A stretch of DNA of 64,000 bases from NCBI GenBank assembly GCA_002286715.1, contig NSJX01000014.1:507086-571085 (forward strand), given 5' to 3'. The stretch comes from Dentipellis sp. KUC8613. Taxonomy: Eukaryota; Basidiomycota; Agaricomycetes; Russulales; Hericiaceae. The position numbers were made by a program, and so were the translations under genes. Positions 11,186 through 22,497 of this stretch are shown here, in pieces (within the stretch, counting starts at the first letter, position 1; each line of letters opens with the position of its first letter). The notes under the pieces are model-generated. The model was given only the letters and a program-made list of their open reading frames with translations. It ran no database searches and had not been told where the DNA came from.

Positions 11186-12811
11186 TTATGCGGAAGTGGT
11201 ATTGTTGCCGGCGGGTTCCTCGGGAGAGGCCGCTGTGCGAATATTCGTGTATGCGGGAGGCAGCTCAATCGTCTCTGGTGCCTCGCCACCATCTTGTCCT
11301 GACGGTCCGGCGTCGTCGTGCTGAATGATGTTGACAGGCCGCATGACAGGTGGATTAGGGCTCTTCCGGGATGTCCCACCGATGCTCGACGCGCCTGGAG
11401 TGCCAGGGCGGAGGAAACCGCCGTCCGTGGTAGTGCCGAAGCTGGATGGTCGCCTTGAGCCCATCCCTGGCTGACGCGTTCCGTCCTCGCCGTGGTATAT
11501 CGAGCCAGCGTCGGACGTAGCAGCGACTGTCGGGTCGGGCACGAGGAAAGGCTCTGGCTGGTAATATTGCGGGAGGTGGTCGTCGGCGCCGCTGTCTTCG
11601 TTCTCTTGAAGAAGGTCAACGGGACGCTCTTTTGTTGACGTTCCACGAGAACGACGGCGGATGAAGAAGAGGGCAATCGCGGTCAGAGCAATCGCACCAC
11701 CCACACCTCCAACGACACCACCTATTTATTGTCCACCAACGTCAGTGCGGGGACACAACAGGAAGCGTGCGTCGGCGACGTACCGACAATAGCACCAGTG
11801 TTAGAGCCACCAGAACTGCTGCGACGGACACTAAGTTCCAAGTGACAAATTCATAAACGTAAGGCATGAAACCAACCTTGATCCACCACTACTAGTGGGT
11901 GAACTCGCGCTTGACGATGTTGGACTACCACCAGCAGCACTGCCAGCGGTTGACGACGGGGAATCGTTCTGGATACAACTGTTCGAGTTGTCCGTGGGGT
12001 AATTGACCGTGAACGGTGCACTTCCACCCGCACCGAGTCCACGGTTGTCCCCGGCGATAATGAGCATGTTGGTGCCGCCTCGTACATCGACGGTCCAGTT
12101 GAAGCCAGTGCCGGTGTCCTGATTGGTCGAAAGTGGCCCTTGAGGGATTTGGAAGGAGTTGCCGCCCGGAATCACACCAACGAAGTTCACGGAGCTGGTG
12201 GATCGTTCGATCACACGATCCTTCTTGAGTAAAGGTGACATCAGACGTACCCTTGAACATTAGATTGCTCCCACCAAAGTCGCGTGGGTTGGCATTGAGT
12301 GAGACCACCGGTAGGATTGATGCTGAACACCCATGGACCCTGGACGGTTTGCTTGCTATTGAAACAACTCGAGTCACTTGAGTCGCCGACTGTTATCGGC
12401 AGAGTTGTTCCACCCGATCCAAATCCATTGGAACCATTTGAATCGCTGACCTACAGACGAACGGAGGTGAGATCGTCTCTAAGGAATGGCTGGCTGAAGG
12501 CGTGGCATGTGGCGGAAGAAACTTACCACGGCCACGAACGCCGAATTTGCTGGATAGTTGAGCTTGAAGCTGAGCGTTGTGTCAGAGCCCTGGAAGGGTA
12601 TCGTCTGGAGCGTGCGGGCCTCGATGTTGTTGGGAAGAGGTGATGGTCCCGAGGGGATCAGAAGGAGGCTGTAGGGGGGCTTTCCATCGTTGCCTTGGAT
12701 CGAAAGAGAGACATTTTGACACTGCTGAGGAGTGGAGGTCCACTGCCAAGTGTACGCATTAGAGAAAGAAGGTAGAAGGGAGACAAGTAGGAGAGAAGAA
12801 GTCCTGAGCAT
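11186..12811 (-). CDS. Secretory single-pass membrane protein with Ser/Thr-rich stalk
   Basis: Type I membrane protein of a family common in basidiomycetes, function unknown, perhaps a wall or surface sensor (inference from topology). Five exons (12811-12527, 12450-12251, 12194-11877, 11830-11784, 11721-11186) give 461 aa. Signal peptide MLRTSSLLLVSLLPSFSNA; ectodomain with TWQWTSTPQQCQNVSLSI, a GPWVFSINPTGGLTQCQPTR block and GVIPGGNSFQIP, Cys-containing with several N-x-S/T sites; Ser/Gly-rich stalk; one transmembrane segment (GAIVGGVVGGVGGAIALTAI, then ALFFIRRRSR) flanked by basic residues; Pro/Ser-rich cytoplasmic tail (LPQYYQPEPF) ending near ELPPAYTNI, a PPxY match that could bind WW-domain Rsp5-type ligases. 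Divergent from the kinase gene at 13258. Confidence 0.85.
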
Positions 12812-13257
12812 GCTCGAGGAGGAGGAGGGGGATTGACGAGTGAACTCCTTGCGGCCAAGCCCGGTGGACTCTGGGTGGTGCAGCTCAGGTGTGGAGACGC
12901 GCCGGTCGACATCCGCCACTTTCCTCTATTGTTTCCCACACTCGTCCTTCTCTCTGATCTCTTCTTTCTTCACTGCTTTTTCCTTCAGTCCCCGGCTTTC
13001 TTATGCCGCGACGTCTGGGCGAGTCCAACGCCGAGTTTTGCACTGCCAGCGACTCCGATGTCCGTCGGCACGCCCACCTCGCCAATCCCAGGACGCGGTC
13101 ACGTGTGCCCGCTTATTTGGCGTGTGTTTTCGCGAACCACCAACCGCCGTGACCTGCTTCCGTCCTCACAGGTCTGCCGCCATATCCTACCCGCCCCCAC
13201 AGGGCTCTCCCACATTATTCTACCTTTCTATAGTCTGTTTTCTATCTTTCCGACATA
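12812..13257. promoter_or_regulatory. Divergent promoter region, pyrimidine-rich on the kinase side
   Basis: 446 bases between divergent start codons. The right half is C/T-rich on the plus strand (for example 12930-12990 and 13185-13255), typical of fungal promoters and 5' leaders. A CACGTG E-box lies near 13101-13106. Confidence 0.45.
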
Positions 13258-16200
13258 ATGCCTACCATCACAGACAGCCCCCCTCGCGCCCCGCCCGTCC
13301 AGTACGCTACTACCTACGGCACCCGATGGCAGAAGGAGAAGGCCGCCGCCGCTGCAGGCGCATTCGACTACCCAGACGACGCAAAATACGTCGGGCCCTG
13401 GATCATAGGCGAGTGCGTCGGCAAGGGGGCCAGCGGGCATGTCAAGATTGCCCGGCACCGTCGCACCGGTCAGCTTGCCGCCGTAAAGATCCTCCCTCTA
13501 GACCTGGTGTTTAGCTCTCGCACCTCTCTCAAGAGCAGGCAGGCCAAGTCGGAGAAGCAGCGCCTCGGGATCGACCGCGAGATCATTATGATGAAGCTCA
13601 TGAACCACCCTAATATCATGCGCATATACGATGTCTACGAAGGCGACAACGAGCTCTACCTCATCCTCGAGTACGTAGAGGGCGGCGAGCTCTTCGACTT
13701 CCTTGTCAACCGCGGCAAATTGCCACCTCTCGAAGCACTCGCCTATTTTAAGCAGATCATCTACGGCCTCAGTTACGCTCACGCCTTCTCCATCATCCAC
13801 CGGGACCTCAAGCCGGAGAACATCCTTATCCACTCACTAAATCCGCCGCTCATTAAAATAGCTGACTGGGGAATGGCCGCATTCGCACCGCCATCGTTGC
13901 AGCTCGAGACTAGTTGCGGCAGCCCTCATTACGCCAGCCCGGAAATCGTCAACGGTCATAAATACGAAGGGACCGCCACCGACATCTGGAGTTGCGGTGT
14001 CATCTTATTCGCTCTGCTCACTGGACGCCTCCCTTTTGACGACAAGAACGTCAGGATTCTGCTGAGCAAGGTCAAGTCGGGCAAGTACGACTTACCGCCA
14101 TGGGTCGACCCTCAAGCCAAGGACCTCGTGAAGCGCATGCTAGTCGTGGACGTTGCTCACAGGATTACCGTATGTTTGCAACTTCGGTTTGATTGTTTTT
14201 TCTGACCGTTGGATTTATTCAGATTCCCGATATTCTCGCCCATCCTTGGCTGCAAAATCCCACGCCAGGTGTTCTCTGTGTTCCTGCCCCTTCGGTCACA
14301 GAGCTGGCACGTCCTCTGAGATCAGCTGGACACATTGACCCTGATGTCCTGGAATGCTTGACCGTTATCTGGGGCCGACATGGCGACATCGACAAGGTAA
14401 AGTCCGAGCTCCTGAGCACAGCTGGGAATGGCATGCTTGCGAAGGCCTTCTACTTCCTCCTCCAGAAACATCGCGAGCGCACCTATGAGGAGCATGGCAT
14501 CTTTATGGACGTCGATTGCGGTGCGATCGGAGAGAAGGCCATCACGAAATTGTACTTATCGCCGCTGTCGAAGAAGCCACGCCCTCTGAGCCTGGAATCG
14601 ACCCTCAGTGCCAGCCGAATGCTCCCACCTCCTATGGAGCGTGGCATTTCTGCACCCTCGTCCTATCAGCCGCCTTCGCCCAACACCCTGTCGCCCGGAT
14701 CTGTATCCCCAGGCCGCCGCTCACGTCCCCCCTCGCCTGCTGGGCCCCGTGAGCATCGACGCCGTCCAGTGTCCACGCCTTCGCCGTATTCTCCCCAGTT
14801 TACGAGAAACGGGTCTTCTATGAGCGGATATAATGTTCCCGCTCCACCCCGTTCAACGTTTGCCGCGCCGACGGAGTCATACCAGGCTGGATACAGAGAG
14901 CGCGCGTCCAGCATCATCACCCACAACACGCATCAGTCCGCTCGCCCCCTCTCGCCGCACCTCCAACCATTCCACGCGCCCACGCCCATATCCGCCTCCG
15001 CACACCTCTTCCCGAGCCCCAACCCTAATGTCCGCTCCTCTTTCCTGCCCATGTCCCCAGTCAGCCCCGTTTCGCCGACGCCCTCTACCACGACGCCGTT
15101 GCCCATCCACGCCCCGACGCCGATCCTTCCGCCCATCAACGCGCCGCGCATCGCGAATGCGAGCTTCCAGCGGACAATTGATGATATCGCAGGTCGTATG
15201 AACGTGTTGAATGCAGCGTTTGCTCGCTCGCAGGTGAATGCGCGGGCAGAAGCGCTGCATCTGCCGCAGCAGCACTCGGCATATCCGTTCCCTCAAGTAG
15301 TCGGGCGCCAATACCACCGCCAGCCACACCCCAACGCGTTCGCTCCATTCAGCGTCGAGCAAGGTGTTTACAGGTCTACAGACGAGGATCACAATGTCAT
15401 GCGGAGTGGAAACGGCGGTGCTTATGCCAACGAGAACGGGGACAAGGAGAACGTGAGCCTGGAGATGAATGGTGGGCAGGCACCTGGGGCAAAGAAGTCT
15501 GAGGCAGAGGACGCAGCGTTCGCTGGTCAGTGTGGCGCCGCTAAGGGCCATGTCCATGGGCATGGACACGGGGCGGGTTTGGGGAGAGAGATGAGCAATC
15601 TTGCGTTTGGCACGGAGCTCATCCAGCGTGCGCCGACTAGGAAGGATCGCAAAATCAAGCGTGAGTGTTACAACGACTTCCCTCACAAATGAAGCCGCTA
15701 ATTTATTTTATTTGCAGCTCCTGCGCTCGAGTTGGGTGGCTCAGGCTCGCCTCGCCGCCCCCTCCCCATCGGCTCGCCGATCGTTTCCTCCCCGTCCCCG
15801 TCCCTTCTGGGCTCCCCCGCCGTCGGCGAGTTCAAAGGCTGGTTCTCCAACCTCTTCAATTGGAAGACCCAGACGTACGCACTCCACTCGCTCGACGGCG
15901 CCGGCGCCACGCGTGCCGAAGCGTGCCGCCTGCTCTCGCACTTCGGCGTTTCTGTCCACCAGGAAGACGGCGTGCTGCGCTGCCGCGTCGACGACGGCTA
16001 CGACCCGCACACGGGCGCGCTCGTGCTCAAGCACGTGCGCTTCCGCATCGAGTTCGCGGTGCCCCCGCCGGGCACCGTGCCTCTGTCGCCGCGCCGCGGC
16101 GGGAGCGGGAGCAGCCCGTACAGCTGCACGATGGTGCTTGCGCAGGAGAAGGGCGCCGTGTCGACGTTCCGCGCGGTGTACCAGCGGCTGCGCGAGGAGT

Positions 16201-16286
16201 GGCGCCTGGACGCGCTGCACTCGCCCACCGTCGGATTCGGCACGCCGATGGAGACGGAGGGCGTGCAGGCGTTTGCGGCGGTGTAG
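13258..16286 (+). CDS. Gin4/Hsl1/Cdr2-type Ser/Thr kinase with C-terminal KA1-like region
   Basis: CAMK-like kinase of the Nim1/Gin4/Hsl1 group, which in yeasts couples septin or cortical state to the Wee1-dependent G2/M transition. Exons 13258-14169, 14223-15660 and 15718-16286 give 972 aa. Catalytic domain about residues 47-310: Gly loop GKGASGHV, lysine in AAVKILP (K77), HRDLKPEN (181-188), activation segment starting DWG (203-205) instead of DFG, then SCGSPHYASPEI. A UBA-like segment follows (IDPDVLECLTVIWGRHGDID), then about 450 residues of Ser/Pro-rich disorder, then a folded C-terminus (FKGWFSNLFNWKTQTYALHS ... LKHVRFRIEF) that fits a KA1 membrane-binding domain. Assignment to Gin4, Hsl1 or Cdr2 is not possible without a tree. 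Confidence 0.9.
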
Positions 16287-17570
16287 GCGTAGGGCCGCAG
16301 CGGAAGGCACCGATTGGTGCCGTCGTCGCTTTGGTGCGGGGCGATGCGATCGAGGAGATGCTCGAGATCGAGGCACGGACGGTTTGGAGGACTCTATATG
16401 GACTCGTGAGCTTTAGCGGATCGGACAGGCCGTGACGAGGCTTCCCATCATCTGCTAGCATATACCCACATACCCCACACCTCGACATTCACATTAGACT
16501 ATAGACTTACTATCATTATTACTATTGTAACCGTTCCCACATATATACCTAGAAGAAACATGTATCTTTACAGCCTTACATTACTACCTGCGGCCCTTAG
16601 CACTGTGCCTGTACAATATATAGATGTATTTGACTTTGCGAGCTCCTTGGAGATCTATCCGCCGTGTAATTCGGAGCTCCGTACGCAGGCTATGCAGCTC
16701 AACCGTCGACCAATTTTTGCCGGTGCACTACGCGTCGCAGCACGGCCATCCCTTCCGCGACCCGTGTGCACCGCGTGTACATGTCAAATGGGTGCTGACT
16801 GCATCCTCCGAGGCTGCAAGCCGTAGCCTGAATCAGCAACGTTGTCGGGCGGCTCGGGTCGCGTGCCAATGTGGTTCATACACTAATTGATAACTGACAC
16901 TGACAGCTGCTAGTACTTATTCTAGTGTGACATATGCCAACTGCAAGATGGCTACGCAATAACATGCGCCTGAACCGATAAGTTTCTGATTGCAGAGTCC
17001 GAGGAGACCACGAATGGCAATTCGAACCTCGTCTACATCTGGAGGTCTCAGAGTAACAGGCGCTGGTCCTATGGAACGAGCAATAACAGAGCATATATTG
17101 TATGTATGTATGTATGTAACCCCCGTACTCTCCGATCCGAACCACTCCAATCCGACCGATACACGACGGAGCAAAAGTCGGTGACTGATGCCGTAGCTAG
17201 ATGCAGGACGAGGACGTGCACGAGAACAGGGATGCAAACGTAGACGTGGACGACTCCTAGATGTAGCGGGTCAAGAAATGCGAGACATATGTAGGTAGAT
17301 ACTTAGATAAACAGAGCCGATGACGACGAGGAGGACGACGCGACGGGATAAAAACCATGGCGGTGGCGGCTATTGTACAACGGTGCGAGTTCGGGTGCGC
17401 CGTGAAGGAATAAAAGGGAGAAAGGAAATGGAGCGGGGTAGAGTACGCAGGGAGGGTAAAGGGTAGCACCTGATACACGTGAAAATTCGTTCATACAAAG
17501 ACGTGACTGACACAAAGACAGTGGGGGGATGAGGGGGGTGATACACGGAGGGCTAAAATAGGGCATTTCA
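16287..17570. other. Convergent intergenic region, about 1.3 kb
   Basis: 3' flanks of the kinase and the RING gene. No supported gene. Holds a (TATG)n microsatellite at 17101-17118. A minus-strand frame at 16917-17237 contains a protein-like stretch (VTLRPPDVDEVRIAIRGL) but has no convincing start, partner exon or homology I recognise. Confidence 0.5.
17101..17118 (+). repeat. (TATG)n microsatellite
   Basis: Four and a half tandem copies of TATG between 17101 and 17118, directly after a TATATTG stretch. Simple repeat in non-coding DNA. Confidence 0.85.
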
Positions 17571-19687
17571 TTAGACGGCCGAGCTGAGAGCGAGCCCACG
17601 GATGAAGGACGGGCGGTCGCCGCGTATGGGGTCGACAGGCAACGGCAAGGAAGGTGCTGAAGTCACTGGAGCAAGGGAGAGATCAGGCTCGACTTCGTGC
17701 TCGTGATACGTCGACGTTGACGTCCGTTTGCCAAGTTTGTCCTCGTCTGTCGGCGGGGAGGTCGTGATCCGCAGAAGAGATGTGTATGCTGCGGGTGAAG
17801 ATATGGATGTAAGGGCCGGGGTGCAAGGGCAGATAAGATGTGAAACTTACGTTGACGGCAGACAGGGCAGAACCAACCCTTGGGGCGACGCTTCCTGCGA
17901 GGATGTGGCGGGACCGGTGCAATCGGTGCGATTGGCGCAACAGGTGTAGGCTGCGGAGGAGTCGCCTCTCCCTCTGGCGCTGGCGAGTCTGTATGAGCTG
18001 CACCTTCACCCTCTGCAGCTGCACCCTCCGTAGCCGGCGGCGCGTTCTCTGGCACGGGCTGTGGAGCTGGCGGCGCCGGCTCGACCACTGGTGCTGGGTC
18101 GGGCTCGCTGTGCGTGATCGTTCCGCCCGCACCAAACTCGACCATGTTGACGGCACATTCTTTGCAGGCGACAAGGTGGCGGCAAGGGAGGAGGACAACT
18201 TCCCGTGGAGAGCTGAGACAGAGGAGACATTCAGAAGAGGGTTCATCGTCAACGGGAAGTGGTGGGGCAACGGGCGGATAAGTGTGCGATTGCGTTGATG
18301 TGGGGGAAGGTACGTTCTGTGGAGCAGGGTGCGACGAGGAAGCGGACGAAAGGCCGTAAATCTCGTGCAAATGGAATGTATGCACGCCAATCTGCAACAG
18401 AGATGTTCGTACGTATAATTTGCGGCAGGGAAAAAGCGAAACTTACCGTAGCCTCTCGCTTCACGACTTTCACAACCCAAGGTCTGGTATCCTCCTCTCC
18501 CTCCGCGGCCACGGGCCCAAACCTGACAACGTGCAAATACGTCTTCTGTTCATTTGCAGCAGCCAGCTCCTTCCCGTCCTCGTCCAGCGCAACAATCCTT
18601 ATCAACACTCTAACTCCCTCCTCCGGCTGCTCGCTCTTCTCCTCAGGCGACTTCTCTCCTTCTATGGGCTCCGCATCAACCACCGCGAGTGCGGGGCCCG
18701 AGACAGAGCGGTTCTGCGTGCGACGGCGGAAATGGAGAGCCGTGAATCGGCGCCTGCGCTCGCGTTCCTGTGGCTGGTGTTCGGGTGTCGCCGTGCCCGA
18801 GTTGTCAGTTGAATTCGCATGCAGCTCCGGAAGCTCGTTGTGCGAAGGCAGCTTATCGAGTATTGTGGACGAGTTGACCGGGTCGGGCGGGCTGGAGGGG
18901 GTTGAATGCGGGTTGCTCTCGAAGCGGCCAAGTTCCAGCATAGCACCGTCTTCAAGCGTCAGCAGCTTCCCGAAACCACCCTCGAAGACAGATTCGTAGA
19001 TTGTTACATGTGAGGTCTTGGTGCCAAAGTTGCCAGAGCGGCGTTGCTCGGGGGTGAGTATGACATCGACGAAGATACCACACTTGGGTGCGTCGCAGTC
19101 GTACTCGAATTCGAGGGCATGGTGGTGTTGTGATTCGTGGTGCGCGGGATCGTCGGACGGATGCATTTCGAGAGGCGACAATTTGAGAGTGGGTCGCTTG
19201 AGGTTGACGAGCGCTTGGAGCGTCGTCGTCGGTTGAATGGCCTACGCAGCGTTATAGGCTGCGGTGATAACCGCGGGACTGCAGAACGCACCTGTTTGCT
19301 CTTTGCTACCCAGGACTTGACCACCTCAGGCGTGAGTTCGTCCTTCGTAGCCTTCTTCTCATCATCTGAGACAGCCCAGTTGGGCCCGCCGCTGACGATA
19401 CCGATGTTGGGGCCGAAGAGCGTATCGTGCTTCTTGTCGTGTTTGTTCTCGGAAAGATCACCCATGTCGATGACGACGTCGGCGGCCGGCCTCTGATTGG
19501 CCATTGCGGTCGCAGTGCGAGATGTATTCGTGTCGGTGCGTGCGAGAAAGGGTGTCGTATGTAGGCGGCGGATACCCCAGGTCGAATACTGCCGATGGTC
19601 TGACATCACATGCACGGCTCGGTTAGGAGGCGGCGATAATGAGGAAAGGTTTTGAGAGGACTTACACCACGTCGAGAGCCCTGACAT
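17571..19687 (-). CDS. RING-finger E3 ubiquitin ligase, MGRN1/RNF157-like
   Basis: Cytosolic or membrane-associated E3 ligase of the MGRN1/RNF157 type. Exons 19687-19292, 19241-18447, 18391-17851 and 17788-17571 give 649 aa. The family N-domain is readable (ALVNLKRPTLKLSPLE, then FEYDCDAPKCGIFVDVIL and HVTIYESVFEGGFGK), followed by IGVHTFHLHEIYGL and a C3HC4 RING: CLLCLSSPREVVLLPCRHLV, ACKEC, and after a roughly 90-residue Pro/Ala/Glu insertion, KGWFCPVCRQ. The insertion between zinc-ligand pairs is unusually long. The first exon adds an Arg-rich, presequence-like segment (GIRRLHTTPFLAR) before the conserved domain and contains an in-frame 66-base stretch (19665-19600) with GTAAGT donor and TCAG acceptor that could be spliced or retained. 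An alternative start is the ATG at 19504 (MANQRPAAD). Confidence 0.85.
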
Positions 19688-20151
19688 GGAACTGGAGAGG
19701 TAGGTGACAGAATCCGTTGGTGCAGTGGTGGTGGGAGGAAGGAGTAAGACAGGATAGGGATACGGGCGGCTGGGAAAGACCCGCGGGGCTCAGCACGGCT
19801 TCTATTATAAACCTCGTAACCGATCTTCCCTCTGCTGCGCACAACAAAGATCGCAAACAGCTCCCGCTCCATGGGACAATCCGACCTCTTTCTCTCTACA
19901 ATCCTCTCCCAAGCTGAGAAATCTCCACTGCCTCTGACGCCACCATTTACCAGGATTTTTCTCATTACTGTGCAGGGCACATGATCGGGCGATAATGTCG
20001 GACAAATCAGGCTTCACACGCGCTCGGACACTCATTCGGACACTTGGGAATCAGAGAAGCATGACTGCATAGGCATTGCGGGTTCATTGTCATATCATGC
20101 ATGTGTAGTGCCAGAGGATGGAAAGATAATAGAACAGATGATAGAAACAAG
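19688..20151. other. Intergenic between RING gene 5' end and uL15 3' end
   Basis: 464 bases. Promoter side of the RING E3 gene and 3' UTR of uL15. No supported gene. Confidence 0.5.
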
Positions 20152-20780
20152 TTAAGCGACGAGCTTAACGACACCACCCGCAGCCTTAATTTTAGCCCTA
20201 AATTGACGATTAGAATACTTATTTCCGGACCACAGGAAAATGGCACGTACTCTGCTCTCGCCGAGACGAACCGTGCCTTGACAATGAGAGGCAGGTTGGG
20301 GATCCTGAAGAGAATAAGGTAAACTTTACTGCTGCAAACCAAGAACTGTGGGGTTCACTCACTTGCCGTTGCCGAGGACCTTGCTGTACCCGTGTGCGAG
20401 GACGTCGACGACGGGGGCAACATCGGAGCCCTCCTTCACGTTCGCCTTCTGCTCCGTGGGGACAAGCGACCAGAGCTTGTCGACGTTGATGACCGGGTTC
20501 CAATGGGAGGCGTTGGTGTAGTGGAAGTGGCGCATACCAACCTTACCGAAGTAACCAGGATGGTACTTATCGAAGTTGGTACTGATTCACAAGAACACGA
20601 GACAAACACCGCGTGAGATGACTGTTTCGCTGAGGGAAGGCGAAGGAACACGCACCGGTGGTGATGCTGACCACCAGCGAGACCACGACCACCGGGATGC
20701 TTGCGGTGCTTGCCTACACGTCCGTGACCGGCCGAGACGTGGCCACGGTGCTTGCGGGTCTTCGACAGATGGGTCGGCAT
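20152..20780 (-). CDS. 60S ribosomal protein uL15 (L27a/L28)
   Basis: Cytosolic large-subunit ribosomal protein. Four exons (20780-20656, 20581-20363, 20304-20251, 20197-20152) give 147 aa, the normal family length. The N-terminus [20 protein letters not shown] and the Gly/His-rich [19 protein letters not shown] are diagnostic, followed by [20 protein letters not shown], the [15 protein letters not shown] region, and a C-terminus [14 protein letters not shown]. Splice phases all agree. The last exon is only 46 bases. Intron richness is typical of basidiomycete ribosomal-protein genes. Divergent from RPB11. Confidence 0.97.
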
Positions 20781-21527
20781 TTTCTATGCACAACAAAAGC
20801 GTGTGTTAGCAAACCGAGTCCTGCACCTCATCCGTCCCGCGCGCCGCCCATCCATCTCGTGAATCCCATCCTCTCGCTCCCGGAGAAACTGGAACTTGCA
20901 GACACGGCCCTCACGAGTCGAACGGGCAGCGTTTCGGAGGATACAGCAGCGGAAAGGGGCATGAACTCACCTTGAGGAGTGGTTGGCGATGTCGGTCGGT
21001 GCCCGAGGACTTTTGCCTTCGCGAAGGGCAGGCGGGGTTCGTTCGGAGTTTGAACTCCGCTGGACCTGTGCCACCGCAGAGCAAACTTCGCGTCTCGCGC
21101 TTCTTGCCGCAACGCACGTCCAGAGGTGAGTATCCTCTCTCCTTACTCTCTTCTCTTCGATATGATGCCGGCTCTATGCCATTATTTATTGTCAATGATT
21201 TCCGAATGTGATCTCAAACTGTGTCCTGATCCCTCCTTCATGTTTCTGCTTCGCGTCGCACTTGGCCACATGCTCATGATGTACTACTGTTCCTCTAGGC
21301 ACCTGGACGACGCATAAATAGAGACAACGTGAGTCCATCTCTCCATTGTCTCTGGAACGGATGATTAGACTCATCACCAAATCTGTCAATCCGCTGAGTG
21401 CTCTGCATCATGGAGATAACCCCATATTCAGTTCTGCTTATGACTTTTTCACTTCTTCCCCCGGCTCTTGTCTCCACCGATCACTGACGCTGTCTCCTTT
21501 GTCAGTTTCATATTCAGTGCTGCCGTC
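20781..21527. promoter_or_regulatory. Divergent promoter of uL15 and RPB11
   Basis: 747 bases between divergent starts. It includes splice-like GT/AG pairs near 21125-21510 that could be a 5' UTR intron of RPB11 (inference). No other gene seen. Confidence 0.4.
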
Positions 21528-22093
21528 ATGAATGCTCCGAACAGATATGAGCTCTTCGTGCTCGACGAGGGCCAGAAGCCGTGCGTGACTGAGCACGCCC
21601 TAGCGTGCGCGTCCGCTCGCTCGCATCGTCGCTGACACCGCGTTTCTGTCTGCTCTGCAGCGTTGAACTGATGGAGGATACGAAGATTCCCAACGCCGCG
21701 ACAGTCAAAATCGTGAAACAGGACCACACCCTCGGCAACATGCTCCGCGCGTACGCCCTTTACCATCCTTGGCCGTCGCACACACGCTGACCACCCGTAC
21801 ATCTCCGCAGGCAGCTGCTGACCATGCCGCAGGTGCTTTTCGCGGGTTACAAGGTCCCCCACCCGTTGCACCCTTACTTCCTGGTGAAGATCCAGACAGA
21901 CGGTTCGATCACGCCCGCCGCGGCGCTTGACCTCGCCGCCAAGAAGCTTATCGGCACGCTCGTCTCGCTCGAGCAGAAGTTCAAGCGGGAATTCTCGTTC
22001 AAGGACGTCGAGGGACCCGCTGCCGAGGACGCGTACGGCACCACCGGCGGCACGTCTACTTGGGCCAGCGGACGCGACTACATGGATTTCTAG
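21528..22093 (+). CDS. RPB11: RNA polymerase II subunit RPB11
   Basis: Small alpha-like subunit that dimerises with RPB3 to nucleate Pol II assembly. Three exons, 21528-21580, 21661-21750 and 21811-22093, give 141 aa. Diagnostic sequence: MNAPNRYELFVLDEGQKP at the N-terminus, then DTKIPNAATVKIVKQDHTLG with NMLR, the PQVLFAGYKVPHPLHPYFLV core and an amphipathic C-terminal helix (LIGTLVSLEQKF). A roughly 20-residue Gly/Thr/Ser tail (YGTTGGTSTW) makes it slightly longer than the yeast protein (about 120 aa). Divergent from the uL15 gene and convergent with MTG1. Confidence 0.95.
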
Positions 22094-22497
22094 CCTGCTC
22101 GATTTTTTTCTACCGCTATCTTGTCGCTCTGCTTTTGTATCTGTACAGCACATAATATACCTTTGTATTTCTAGCCCTGCGTGCGTGTCGGATTTCTCGT
22201 GCCTGCCGCGTTGGCTGGTCGGCGCCAGAAGCAGCAGCACGCACTGCCTGGGCGCGCGCGTCTGCACGTCTGACCAACTATCAATAGGCGTCACGCACAT
22301 CGAATCGTATCATAAATCAGGAGCGTGCCACTCTCCGACATGGGCATGAGAAAGCCCGAGGACCAGAATGGGGAAGGAATCAGACGTCTGCGGTGCTGGA
22401 ACGTATGGGCATCTCCGCCATGCCAGCAGGCAGCCAACGGTCTCAGCCAACTACATACAGCGACTCCTCACGGGCCACACGGCACTCGCCCGTCTCT
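22094..22497. other. Convergent intergenic region (RPB11 / MTG1)
   Basis: 404 bases shared by the two 3' ends. No gene seen. Confidence 0.5.

Noticed and set aside
11155..11676. 173-codon minus-strand frame next to the membrane-protein gene
   Set aside because: Alternate frame of the last exon of the surface-protein gene, whose own frame has a transmembrane segment and consistent splice phases.
16917..17237. Protein-like stretch (VTLRPPDVDEVRIAIRGL) and a tRNA-like B-box (GGTTCGAATTG) on the minus strand
   Set aside because: The flanking bases do not form a T stem or cloverleaf, and the frame has no exon partners or start; not enough for either a tRNA or a gene.
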